From Ectocarpus siliculosus (lineage: Eukaryota; Sar; Phaeophyceae; Ectocarpales; Ectocarpaceae): a DNA stretch of 17,262 nt. The stretch lies in contig FN648498.1 in NCBI GenBank assembly GCA_000310025.1, forward strand, positions 195,570-212,831, in the 5' to 3' direction. The notes under the pieces are model-generated. The model was not told the DNA's origin. It saw only the letters and a program-made list of their open reading frames with translations, and searched no databases. Both the position numbers and the translations under genes were made by a program. Position 1 is the stretch's first letter. Each line of letters begins with the position of its first letter. Positions 1-17,262 of this stretch are shown here, in pieces.

Positions 1-360
1 GTGGTGTTGGCAACCTCACTTTCGGCGGAAGCGATAGACAAGGCCTGGAGATGGATGGCAAGTTGTCGAGAAAACGTAGTATCATGCTCGGTTCGAGAAG
101 CGTCCAGTACGAAGAGAAACAAAGGAAGGCATTTCTGTTGCAAATGAAACTGTAGATAATGGGGGTGTGCACGGCAGGAGGGAGAGGATAGGGAGACCCG
201 GCCAAAGATTTGAAGTACGCACAGAGTCAAAAAGGTAGCCTAAGGCAGCAGAGCACGCAAAACCTACACGAGCCCACAGAAGCAACACGCACCCTGCGGA
301 CAACGGCAACAATAAAGAGCATCAGCCACAAGAACAAACCGTGCTGTACTTGAATACAAA

Positions 361-522
361 ACGGCGGCGAGAGGGATGTGAGCAAAACATAGGACACACC
401 TCATTAGGCGTCAAGAGAGGAAGGGTGCTCTGCTGGTGCACCACGAGACGGCGGAGGAGAGAGAGGCGAAAGCGAAATATACAACACACCTCATCGGCCG
501 TCGCGACTGTCAGCGCCACGAG
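361..522. repeat. Diverged tandem duplication (units of about 87 and 75 bp)
   Basis: Two consecutive units, 361-447 and 448-522, share three anchors in the same order: ACGGCGG at the start, ACACACCTCAT followed by a GGC-GTC block in the middle, and CCACGAG at the end. The second unit has lost about 12 bases. On the minus strand the middle anchor reads ATGAG|GTGTGT, which resembles a splice donor and so is present twice. Confidence 0.5.
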
Positions 523-1099
523 AGATCCGAAGTTACCCGAGGAGGGGTTGTTCCGTAACATGGCGTCGCAGAAGTCCACCACTTTTGCCTCGGAGAGACT
601 TAGCCCGAGCACCTTGGACCCGCAGCCCAGGAGAGACTCCCATCTGCGAGGTCACAAAGAAGCACGAAGAAACCCACACGAACCAATGAAGTCGTGCCTT
701 CTTTGTTCGAAACGGAATATCGTACGAGTATGACCCCACAAGGTTGGATAAAACGCTCGTGGTACAGGCATGGGAAGCTTGGGATAAAATAAATTTTCGA
801 CACGCTCATGTCGACTCGCTGTCATTGAGATGGCTGGCCCACGGGGTCATCACAGAAGGACGCCGTCCGGCAAATGACTACAGCGACCAGCGAAGTACCA
901 CCCAGAGCTGGGAGTGGGTGTCCGCTGGTTGTTCAACAACCTACCCGTACTGCTGTTGCAGCGGAGACGCAAGTACCACTGTTCAACCAAAACGTGCTCA
1001 CCTACGCTCTTCCTTGTACAATAGAATCGATGAGGTCCCCGTACTGCATAAGTTGGCGACAGGTATTGTAAAAACTCCTCGGCTGCTGTGTTGTTGTAT

Positions 1100-1134
1100 C
1101 GACACGACAGCTGTGTGTCGTTTTTTTTTTTTTT
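1100..1134 (+). other. Hairpin followed by T14
   Basis: The bases at 1100-1120 form an almost perfect inverted repeat (CGACAC, one bulged G, ACAG / CTGT, GTGTCG), followed directly by 14 T residues at 1121-1134. The shape resembles a terminator, but in a eukaryotic setting it may be only a palindrome plus homopolymer. It ends three bases before the candidate transposon's target duplication. Confidence 0.35.
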
Positions 1135-1139
1135 CTTAA

Positions 1140-2067
1140 TAGAGGGAATCCACGTGTTGTTGAAATGACGTGAAAGATTGACATTTCAGGAAGTTTTGAC
1201 GTGAAGAGGTTGCGCCGCTTTTTTGGGGGCAAACTCTGACGGCGAAATTTTTGTGAGGAAGCGTCAAAATTAAATTTCACCCAAACTTAAAACGACGCGA
1301 AAAGATTGACGCTTCAAACATCGCCAGACTGTGGCTCACACACGCTTGCTCTGCTGCGGTCTGCTGTGCGCGGTCAGCAGCGAACACATTGGCCATGCCT
1401 ATACTGATTGCTCCTAGCGGTCCTGCACCCACGCGTCTCGGCAGTTCTCACGGCGGCCAAGTGGCCAGACGCGCGTGTTCGGCGCGCGCGTTCGGTAGAT
1501 GCGCCGTCGCGATTGCGCACGGGCTTTCAGCAGCAAAAAGGGGCATAGGCAGGGGAGTGATTGGGGGAGTCTCGCCCTCGAAGGCAGCACATGGAGAGGA
1601 GTAAGGGAGGGTACACGGACTTTGCCAGTCAGTAGGTGCATTTCGCCCGCCCCCTCACGGGGTTCGGTGCTCGCTGCCGCAGTGACATCGGTATATACAC
1701 AGCAGTGCAGCGAGCAGCTGCCTTACTCATCAGCAACGAACGGCAGTTTGACGCCTGGGAAGTCGCAGTTTGACGCCTGGGAAAAGTCGCCGCGGCAAAG
1801 GAGGGAAGGTCGGCGGGATGAGGCGAAGGGGTACACCTAGTCTCCTGGGAGCCTGGGGGTGTGAGTCTTCGCTTCGGAATGTCGACCCTGGGTGGCAGCC
1901 CGAACCAACCTTGAACTCTACCTCCACCATTTTTTTTTTTCACCTCTCACGTGTCAACGGGCACACGCGGTGCGAATTTTTTCCCGTCAAAACCCTCAAC
2001 CGTCACTTTATGTTGGCGTCAATCCTCAAAGGTCAAAATTCCGCGTCAATCCATAGTGGATACCCTA
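1140..2067. mobile_element. Candidate non-autonomous DNA transposon (about 0.93 kb)
   Basis: The left end reads TAGAGGGAATCCAC and the reverse complement of the right end reads TAGGGTATCCAC. They share the block AGGG-N-ATCCAC, a short imperfect terminal inverted repeat. Both sides are flanked by TAA(T): 1137-1140 on the left and 2068-2071 on the right, consistent with a target-site duplication. Both arms are packed with TTGACG-like motifs in opposite orientation. The left arm has TTGAC/TGACG near 1165, 1178, 1196, 1237 and 1306. The right arm has CGTCAA/GGTCAA near 1952, 1985, 2000, 2017, 2031 and 2044. No transposase-like frame lies inside, so it would depend on enzymes supplied elsewhere. 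A 3-bp TAA/TTA duplication would suit PIF/Harbinger elements, but superfamily assignment is inference. Confidence 0.5.
1743..1784. repeat. 22-bp direct repeat, two copies
   Basis: The unit GCAGTTTGACGCCTGGGAAGTC at 1743-1764 is repeated almost exactly at 1765-1784. It lies inside the candidate transposon and again contains TTGACG, the motif enriched in that element's arms. Confidence 0.7.
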
Positions 2068-2070
2068 TAA

Positions 2071-4479
2071 TATGACACAACGAATCCATCTCTATTTAGA
2101 AAAGAGTCTGAGACAGATTAGCAATGAATTCACAGCGTCAGAAAGTTCCTGTATGTCTACGATTTCCCAGACAGCATATAGGGACATCTCCCCTGCGGGT
2201 AACAGGCTCAACAAAACCGTTTGGTAGCTGTCTTGTGTGTCTCATATATGTTATGTTGGGAAGGTGCAGAAGAAATGTGTTAGGTACTGTTGTTGGGTAG
2301 TCGTTGTTGAAAGCCGCGGTTTTCGAACCACAAGTTGACGTGCAGCAGAAGTCTAATCAATCTACAGGAGAGCTCTGCTGCTGTGGTATTTGCTGCTGTT
2401 CAGCTCACGTATCATTCCTTTCGCAAGACTTCAGACCTACACCAACGTTGAAAAATGCGGAAGGCGAACGAGAAATTTGCTTCAGCGACGATGATCTGCA
2501 TGTTAGCCTCAGCAGGCGGAAGCCGCGGGCAGTGAACAACCTGCGGCAGGCGAATGCGACGTGTGTGTAGATATTTATCTCTCCGCCCTGCGCAACAGCC
2601 AACAAGCAGGTTCGCTGACTGCTCATCCAGGTCCAAAGTAAACCATCCTTTCAAGACGAGGACAAGGGTGACGCTTTGGCAGCAGGAGCGTCCATTCGAA
2701 CAGCATCCCTACCGAAACCTCCCCACCGCAGCACCCAAATACAAGTGCAGCGTAGGAGGGGCGTCGAAGAGAGCCAGGAAATACGGAATACAATGGACAA
2801 GCAGTCCATACGGTTCACCGAATGCACAGAGAGGCAAAGGCAAGGATAAAGAGCGACCAAGGGACACACCGTGGGTCGGTGCTGCCAAGGCGAACCGTTC
2901 CGGTGAGTCCATCAAGTAATCTGGCCAGCTCCTCGCGCATCTTCCCCGTCAAAAGCAAGCACGTGCACTGCCCGCCGAGCAAAAAGAGCGTGTTTGTCGC
3001 CCGCGACTTCAGCGACGTTCAGTTGCGTTCAAGGCAGGGGGGCGGCAGATGAGAAATATTGGGGGGTAATACATGTAGTGAAACCGTCGCCTGGTTCAGT
3101 TTCGACTTTTCAACGACCGTTTCGACGACATGACCCGCATGACATCACCGAGTGTGACACTGTATACCAGTTTGGCAAGAATTTACAGCACAGCACTCCA
3201 TAGCATTCGCCAACGTCGTGCAGGAATATCGTACCAAAGTACAGCTTCCTGCTGACCCAAGCCCCTCCCTCAAAGCCGTTGGGTGAACGTTGGATATTGA
3301 CCGCAGCAGTTTTACTTTACATGTACAACGGCTGTTTCGTGTAGAAGTTGAGGCTGAACCGCGTCGGACACAGTGGTGGGGCCGCGCTTGTTGGGTACGA
3401 TACAGCTAAAGTGCACAGCGTAGATATATAATACAACATGGCACCGGGTTATTGCAGTTGGTTCAAAAAAGAGAAAACAAACAAAATCTCGTTCCGCGCA
3501 CATGTAATGTGCACATTACAGCATATGTATGCGCAGCACCATAGGCGCGTCTCAAGGACTGTTGTTTGCCCATCCCGCTTGAAGCCTTTTATGTCATCTT
3601 CCACACGTGGGAAAAGCGTGAGAGATTGATCTCTTCCGAAGGGTTCCGTCTATTGTCTGTTCTCTATCTCTGTTGTCAGCACTACAATAATTATTTCGTT
3701 TGTCGGCACCAATTTCTTTCGTTTGACATGCCGGGAAAAGCTGTCCTTGGGCGTGTACACGCACGCCGGACTTGCTTCCGAGTCGAGCCTTCTAGTCCGG
3801 ATGGCGTGCTATTGCTTGTACAGGACAGCTGTCCTATCATCTCCCATCCCTACCTTATGTTTTTGTTGACACCGGGCCTACGTGCAGTAGTTGGGGTTAG
3901 GCAACATACCAAGCACCTTCGAGGGACCTGCCGCTTTTTGTCGATCTTGTACACATTTACCAACCCATCCTGAGAAGTTCCTTAGGACCTACAGCAGCAA
4001 CGTCAACCCCCCACAATCCCCGTAGATCAGTCTTACCGCGTGTCAGGTACATACCACAAGAACGCCCGATCATCTCCACAGGTCAAACCATTAAACCAAT
4101 ACTTGACGGAGTGCGCTGTCCCCAAAGTTCGGCCACGATACCGAATCGCATGGCCGCCATCGGGTACATCTCCAGTTACAGCTGGTCTAGGGCGACCTCG
4201 CTCAGTGAGCGTGTACTACACATTTCTGCAGGAAACAGAGAAACATGGTGACACCGCCCTGGATGACGTCACCGGCTGACCAGGGGTTTTCAACCAATCG
4301 GAAACCTCCGTATTAAAAAAGAGTGACCAATCGGAAAACTGCGGGCACCCGAGAGACCCTTCTATTTTTCTCCGTAAAGCAAGGCTACATATCAAATGTG
4401 CCCACAACGAACCGGTTGTACGAAACAAGCCCAACTCCAAGCACGATCTATACAAAACACAAAGCAGTTTACAAAACGA
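2071..4479. other. Intergenic; probably includes the 3' UTR of the minus-strand gene
   Basis: No gene is supported on either strand over these 2.4 kb. The stretch just below 4480 should contain the 3' untranslated region and polyadenylation site of the hydrolase gene, but no clear polyadenylation signal can be fixed. A short direct repeat, CCAATCGGAAA, occurs at 4294-4304 and 4327-4337. Open frames such as 2554-2919 (+) and 3566-3973 (+) have no recognised domain or supporting splice sites. Confidence 0.5.
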
Positions 4480-13057
<8,578 letters not shown>

Positions 13058-13719
13058 GATGGTGCGCTCTGCTGCTGTTCCCGCGCCGCAAAGCAACGTG
13101 CCTCTTCGAAAAGGCAGCAGCAGTTGGAGATTTCAGCAGTTTGGTCACAGCGAACCTGTACGCACAGCAGTCAGTACTTTACGGCCGAATCCTTTCCGCT
13201 TGAGTTAGGCGGCATCGGCGGTCGGCCCAGACAGCGAGAGGGCCAGTGCGAGTGGCAGAGATCGCGAGATCCCGGTCAAGCAAGGGTCAAGCGACACACC
13301 ACACCCAACCCAACACAAGACACGCGGCGAGATGTAGGGGCACCGTGAGATGAAAACTGGTTCAATTGACGAAGCCCCTTCGAGTGCCTCGCTGAGACTA
13401 TGCCACACACACCTGCCCTAGCGTTGCTGGCTGGTGCATTGCGCTCGAGGATCACTGCATTGTTGGGCGACGACTCCGGTTGCTACTCCTGCGGCGTCAC
13501 ACGTCTCAGACTCTCCGTATCTTTGAACTCACTGGCTCGCTCCACTAAAAAGGGCTCTGCTGCCGCACCCAGAGGTGCACCCCGCATACCCGCGGTTTGA
13601 CCTCGCCGACTGGTCGAAGCAACCAGACAGCAGCGTAGTAGGAAGCACCACGGGTTGCGATACAGCGACAGAAGTCTCAGCTAGCCGAGACTTGTGGTCG
13701 GTTGGAGTCGGCGTAGAGG
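13058..13719. promoter_or_regulatory. Divergent intergenic region, probable bidirectional promoter
   Basis: These 662 bases lie between the start codons of the minus-strand hydrolase and the plus-strand PRP31 gene. They must hold both 5' UTRs and both core promoters, unless non-coding first exons lie elsewhere. No clear TATA box at a convincing distance is seen. Small open frames such as 13400-13600 (+) have no recognised content. Confidence 0.5.
13674..13691. promoter_or_regulatory. 18-bp near-palindrome upstream of PRP31
   Basis: GTCTCAGCTAGCCGAGAC is self-complementary except for one A/C mismatch, with core GCTAGC. It ends 28 bases before the PRP31 ATG. It could be a dimeric protein-binding site or a 5' UTR hairpin; the function is inference. 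Confidence 0.35.
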
Positions 13720-13869
13720 ATGGCTACCTTGGCGGACAGCTTTTTGGATGACTTGGACGAGCTTGGGGAGAGCTCGGACGAGGAGACCCAGGAGGACGGG
13801 GGGGGGGGAGGGGGTGCCTCAGCGGCGGGCGGGGCGTCCGGGGAAGGCGACCGCGACGATGACATGGAG
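13720..13869 (+). CDS. PRPF31: PRP31 exon 1
   Basis: The exon encodes residues 1-50: an acidic start followed by a Gly run and GEGDRDDDME. The ATG at 13720 begins the family-like N terminus. The donor is ATGGAG|GTGCGT, phase 0. The frame stays open into intron 1 up to 14340. Confidence 0.88.
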
Positions 13870-16802
13870 GTGCGTGATACGAGAGAGAACGAGTCGGACA
13901 GGGCGGGCGTACGCCTTTTATTTTTTCATGGGTGTTGTTCGCGTGTTGGTTTTGGTGTCTCGACGATTTGGAGGAGGATTGATTGCGCCGCACCGACAAG
14001 GGCATGTGTGTTGAGGCGGTGGCTTCCTCTCGCGTGTGGCCCGTACGGTCGGGCGCGTACAGCATACAGGCGTTCTTTCATTCATAGTGTAAAGTTTGTC
14101 GTGATGCATTGCTGTTGTTTGTTTTTATTTTTGTGGGTCGCTGCTGTTCATTCTCGCGACGCGGCAACCTTGGCTTGCGGCGGCGACCGAGTTCGGGTCA
14201 TGCCTGACATTCTGGGTCACCCCAGCTTGTCTGAAACGGACCAACGTCCCATGGTCTACTGCCGTAAGAGAGCAGCAGTAACCGCAGCGTGTAGCGGTGT
14301 GGGGAGGAGTTCGTTGCGCAGGCAGAAAGTGAGGGCGTAAACAGTCGCACTTGAGATCTCAGCGAGCAACAAGTGAGGGAGAGGAGAAACGAAAGATGGA
14401 GAGAGCCGGGCGGAGAGCGAGACAGACAGACAAATACAGACAGCAGTGGAACGGGCAAGGAACAGGGGTGAATGATTGAACGTTCGCGAAATGCTAGTAT
14501 AACAGAGAAGATAACATACAGAGCTTGCATACTCTCGCTGGACTAGCTCTACACACATGCCGCCCCCGAGTTTGAATCAACCACACACCCTGCCAACCTT
14601 GGCTCTTGATCGACTCTCTCTCTCTCCGACCACCGCCTCTGCCGTTCGCTCTCACGAAACAGACAGACGAAGTCCCCACGGGAAGACGAAGAGACAAGGG
14701 TCTAGATGGAGCGGCTGGAAACGAAACGGCTGGGGGCGGCCAGGGCGGGGGCTCGGGGGCAACGGCGGAAGGCGGAGAAGGAGGAGAAGGGCTGGAGTCC
14801 ACGCTAGGCCGGATAGGCGACCGCACGGTGGACTCCGTGGCCAAGCTTCGGAAGAGCGACCGCTTCAAGAGCCAGATGGTGAGTGAGCAATGGGTCGTGC
14901 ACCGTTGAGGTCGTTGGGCGGCCGGTGGGGGGATTGTTGTTGTTGTTGTTGTTGTTGTTGTTACAGTTGTAGTTGTAGTTCTTGTCTTCACATTGAAAAC
15001 CGTTCCGGTCTCCACTCAGTACCTTCTAATGTCCGTACTGGTCCAACTGACGCGGTCGCCTTCCGTGGTACTACCCTTTTATTTGCTTGCTGTCTGGTAG
15101 AGTAGTGGTCTATGCTGATGTCGTGGCATGAAGTTGGTGTCTAGATGTATTGGGGACAAGCAGCAGTCAGCGGTATGTCAATGCAAATGGTAAGTGCGGT
15201 TTGCATCGAGGTTGTGGGACGGGAGGGTTTTACACCGAGGAGGCGTTTCTTAGTAGGCTAGCACGTACGAAGGGTGGTTACCAACGCCTAAACATTTCTA
15301 ATCACTTGGATTCCGTTTTCGACCCCATCTTGAAACGAATCCCACGCGACATACAGCAATAGACGGCGTCAAGAAACGGTACCACACATACGAATCACAG
15401 TACAACAAGGACACATGTTCATACCCACACGCGTGCACACATGGATTCGCGCCGGCTCAAGAATCACGCTTGAAACGCCGCCTTTACCCCAGGCGGAGAT
15501 TGACGAATGCCTGAAGCGAGAGCCGGCCCCGAGAGTGGGAGCGTTGGAGGACGATCCCGAGTACAAGCTGGTTGTCGCCAGCAATGAGCTCATCCAGGTA
15601 CATACGGGGGCAGAAGCGAGGAGAGGGGGGGGGGGGGGCAGCAACTGGGTTTGGTTCGTAGCCGAGGAAGAGATGCAATGGGAGAGCGAGAATGGCACGC
15701 GTGAGAGAGGTAGATCGAGAGATGAGTAGAGACAGACAAGCAGGCAGGCAGGCAGGCAGGCAGGCAATCAGATTGATCAACAGAGAGACAGAGAGACAGG
15801 CAGACAAGCAGACAGAGAGACAAGCAGACAGAGACAGACAGACGGACAGAGGAGTATGCTGTATTCCTGGCTGGCGACGGTCCCAGCCTTGTTCGAAGAG
15901 GCGGAGAGATGCGAGGGCCTGTATGACAATGGCGGTACGCTGCGGGCCCATCCATTCACCAAAGCGAGTTGCCCCCGCAGCCCTCGTTGTTGTTGTATTC
16001 GTTGTTATCAACTCCAGTGCTACAGAACTTGAACGGTGTGCATCTGTCTGATTGCCGGACGATCACAACCTCCTTCCCACCCCTTGGCTACACTGCCACA
16101 CCCATCTACCAACGGGAGATGGGGTTGCAAGGATCCCCACGTTAATCGACATGATTTTATACGACACAGGGTTGGACGACTGGCACTCTTTCAAGTCGCA
16201 CGTGAATGCCCTCATTGTAAAGACACAGAGTTGAACGACACGGGGTTGAACAACCGGTACTCTTTCAAGTCGCACGTAGACGCACTCATTTCGAACTGGG
16301 TAGCACTGGGCCTTATGGCCGAGCGGGAGCTTCTCGACGACCTCCTGTATCAGGGGAACGGACCCCGTTACCCGGCATGAACCTCATCCCCTCAGCACCG
16401 ATGTTCTAACCCGTGACTTGTTGATGCGTGGTGCAGAATGTTGTTTCTTGTGCGTCGTATTCGTTTCTTGGTCCCGTTTTCGTTTGCCCTGGCTGCGCGC
16501 ATCTACGTTTTTTTACTTTTTTTTGTAAACTTTACTACAAACACAGAGAGACTACCTGCCCGTTCGAGACATATCCACAGCAGTCGTTTGTTTACTTACC
16601 GACGTTTTCTCTCCCGCTGCTACTCTCTTATTGCCACATGTGTATGGTATGTTTTTCGCTTGGTCAGGACATCGACCCGGAAATGGTGGAGGTGCACCGC
16701 TTCGTGGTCGACAGGTACTCGCAGAAGTTCCCCGAGCTGGACAGTCTCATCCCGCAGCCGGCGGACTACGTCCGGACGGTGCAGGTCATGCGGAACGAGA
16801 TG
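13720..16802 (+). CDS. PRPF31: U4/U6 small nuclear ribonucleoprotein PRP31, 5' part (exons 1-4)
   Basis: PRP31 is a nuclear spliceosome factor that binds U4 snRNA together with the 15.5K protein and bridges to the U5 snRNP in the tri-snRNP. The exons are 13720-13869, 14663-14878, 15493-15597 and 16668-16802: 606 nt, 202 residues, every intron phase 0. The start MATLADSFLDDLDELGESSD resembles the family's acidic N terminus MSLADELLADLEE. A Gly/Ala/Glu-rich variable stretch follows, then SVAKLRKSDRFKSQM joined to AEIDECLK, matching the SKMFAEIM region of animal PRP31. EYKLVVASNELIQ and EVHRFVVDRYSQKFPELDSL then PADYVRTV form the NOSIC region. The Nop domain and C terminus lie beyond the right edge (animal proteins are about 500 residues), so the gene is truncated by the window. 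It is transcribed away from the hydrolase gene. Confidence 0.93.
14663..14878 (+). CDS. PRPF31: PRP31 exon 2
   Basis: The exon encodes residues 51-122. The acceptor CGAAACAG|ACAG, after a long CT-rich tract, is the in-phase choice; the exact 5' border is uncertain because the first 45 residues are low complexity. The conserved end, DSVAKLRKSDRFKSQM, stops at donor CAGATG|GTGAGT. Confidence 0.82.
14934..14962. repeat. (TTG)n microsatellite
   Basis: About ten TTG units in PRP31 intron 2, followed by a short TTGTAG repeat. Confidence 0.9.
15493..15597 (+). CDS. PRPF31: PRP31 exon 3
   Basis: The exon encodes residues 123-157, AEIDECLKREPAPRVGALED then DPEYKLVVASNELIQ. The acceptor TTTACCCCAG|GCGGAG and donor ATCCAG|GTACAT are both clear. 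The motif EYKLVVASNEL corresponds to EYRVIVDANNL in animal PRP31. Confidence 0.92.
15700..15856. repeat. CAGG/CAGA/GAGA compound microsatellite
   Basis: A purine-rich compound repeat in PRP31 intron 3, with (CAGG)6 at 15741-15766 followed by interspersed CAGA and GAGA units. Confidence 0.9.
16163..16290. repeat. Imperfect tandem duplication, 74-bp period
   Basis: Blocks starting at 16163 and 16237 share GACAC-GGGTTG-AC-AC, then CTCTTTCAAGTCGCACGT, then a CTCATT end. The period of 74 is not a multiple of three, so protein-like translations of the two copies fall in different frames. It lies in PRP31 intron 3. Confidence 0.8.
16668..16802 (+). CDS. PRPF31: PRP31 exon 4
   Basis: The exon encodes residues 158-202, including VHRFVVDRYSQKFPELDSLI and DYVRTVQVMRNEM, the most conserved part of the NOSIC segment. 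The acceptor CTTGGTCAG|GACATC and donor GAGATG|GTGAGA are clear. The next exon is outside the window. Confidence 0.93.
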
Positions 16803-17262
16803 GTGAGAAGCATAGGTGTGTTGGTTTTTTCCGGGGCAACATAACAGGCAGTGTCACCAACAATGGCTGATAATAGCAGCCGGAAACATTCGAAACTTCT
16901 TGTTTGTTTCACGTGCGTGAGGTTGAGACCACGTGTCGTGCGTGCTGCACGCGCGTGTTGTTGCTGGCATTTTGCGTTGACGTTTGAGTGCTACGTTGGC
17001 AATCGGGTGCAGCTTCCCGTCCCCTCCTTTGGCCACGAACCCCTCCCCGCGTGATTCTGCTGTTCACTTGCTTCTATTGCTCCACATTTGTTGATAACAT
17101 GCCTGTGACACTCGCCGAGATAATACCGTTCGTTCTGAATAGCGCGGAGAACAGAACGAAAATGCACATGGTAGAGATCAGAAGGCATGCAATGGCAAAT
17201 ATAACAACAGGAACAGAACCGACAACAATTTTACTTCAACGGCAACAGGTCCAACAGGTCCA
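16803..17262 (+). other. PRP31 intron 4, truncated by the window edge
   Basis: The sequence after donor 16803 shows no PRP31-like coding block, so the fifth exon is expected outside. The window ends in two copies of the 9-mer CAACAGGTC (17243-17260), possibly the start of a longer tandem array. Confidence 0.6.

Larger units (their letters stand above)
1..1136. other. Left edge, no confident gene
   Basis: No open frame here shows a recognisable domain. Visible content is a diverged tandem repeat (361-522), one weak minus-strand exon candidate (490-643, see findings) and a hairpin followed by a T-run (1100-1134) abutting the candidate transposon. Open frames of 60-130 codons occur on both strands but have no convincing splice-site pattern or family resemblance, as expected by chance in GC-rich DNA. 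Confidence 0.5.

Noticed and set aside
744-1139. 131-codon plus-strand open frame ending in a poly-Phe tract
   Set aside because: It runs into the T14 homopolymer next to the transposon, and nothing in it resembles a known protein.
3566-3973. 135-codon plus-strand open frame
   Set aside because: It has no recognisable domain, low-bias codon use and no supporting context; it is probably chance in intergenic DNA.
13720-14340. 206-codon plus-strand open frame beginning at the PRP31 start
   Set aside because: Only the first 50 codons resemble PRP31; a good donor at 13870 ends exon 1 and the rest is intron read-through.
15150-15362. 70-codon frame in PRP31 intron 2
   Set aside because: It lacks an ATG start and good splice borders, and exon 2 joins exon 3 directly in phase with a PRP31-like sequence.

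Overview
This window looks like nuclear DNA of an intron-rich stramenopile, most likely a brown alga of the Ectocarpus type. The reasons are small exons with GT/AG borders separated by introns of a few hundred to 1600 bases, long CT/GA microsatellites, Gly- and Ala-rich low-complexity coding sequence from GCC/GGC runs, and no bacterial signals. The assignment is an inference; no species marker is present.

Two protein genes can be assembled, lying head to head. On the minus strand, ten exons between 13057 and 4480 join in consistent phase into one reading frame of about 971 residues. It encodes a six-hairpin glycoside hydrolase resembling GH63 / mannosylglycerate-hydrolase-type enzymes. It carries an N-terminal hydrophobic signal segment, five N-glycosylation sequons, a Gly-rich insertion inside the catalytic domain, one C-terminal transmembrane helix and a 270-residue low-complexity tail. 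This architecture (lumenal or extracellular hydrolase, C-terminal anchor, cytosolic tail) is the most unusual content of the window. The splice donor just before the membrane helix overlaps an in-frame stop, so retention of that intron would give an anchor-less form.

On the plus strand, starting at 13720, are the first four exons (202 residues) of the U4/U6 snRNP splicing factor PRP31 (PRPF31); the rest lies beyond the right edge. About 660 bases separate the two start codons and probably hold a shared bidirectional promoter, including an 18-base near-palindrome just upstream of the PRP31 start.

The left 4.5 kb has no gene I can name. It holds a candidate 0.93-kb non-autonomous DNA transposon (1140-2067) with short terminal inverted repeats, subterminal TTGACG motif arrays and a TAA(T) flanking duplication. 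It also holds a diverged tandem repeat and one weak candidate exon. The part next to 4480 presumably includes the 3' UTR of the hydrolase gene.

The two genes show no evident functional link: one is a spliceosome core factor, the other a secretory-pathway carbohydrate enzyme.
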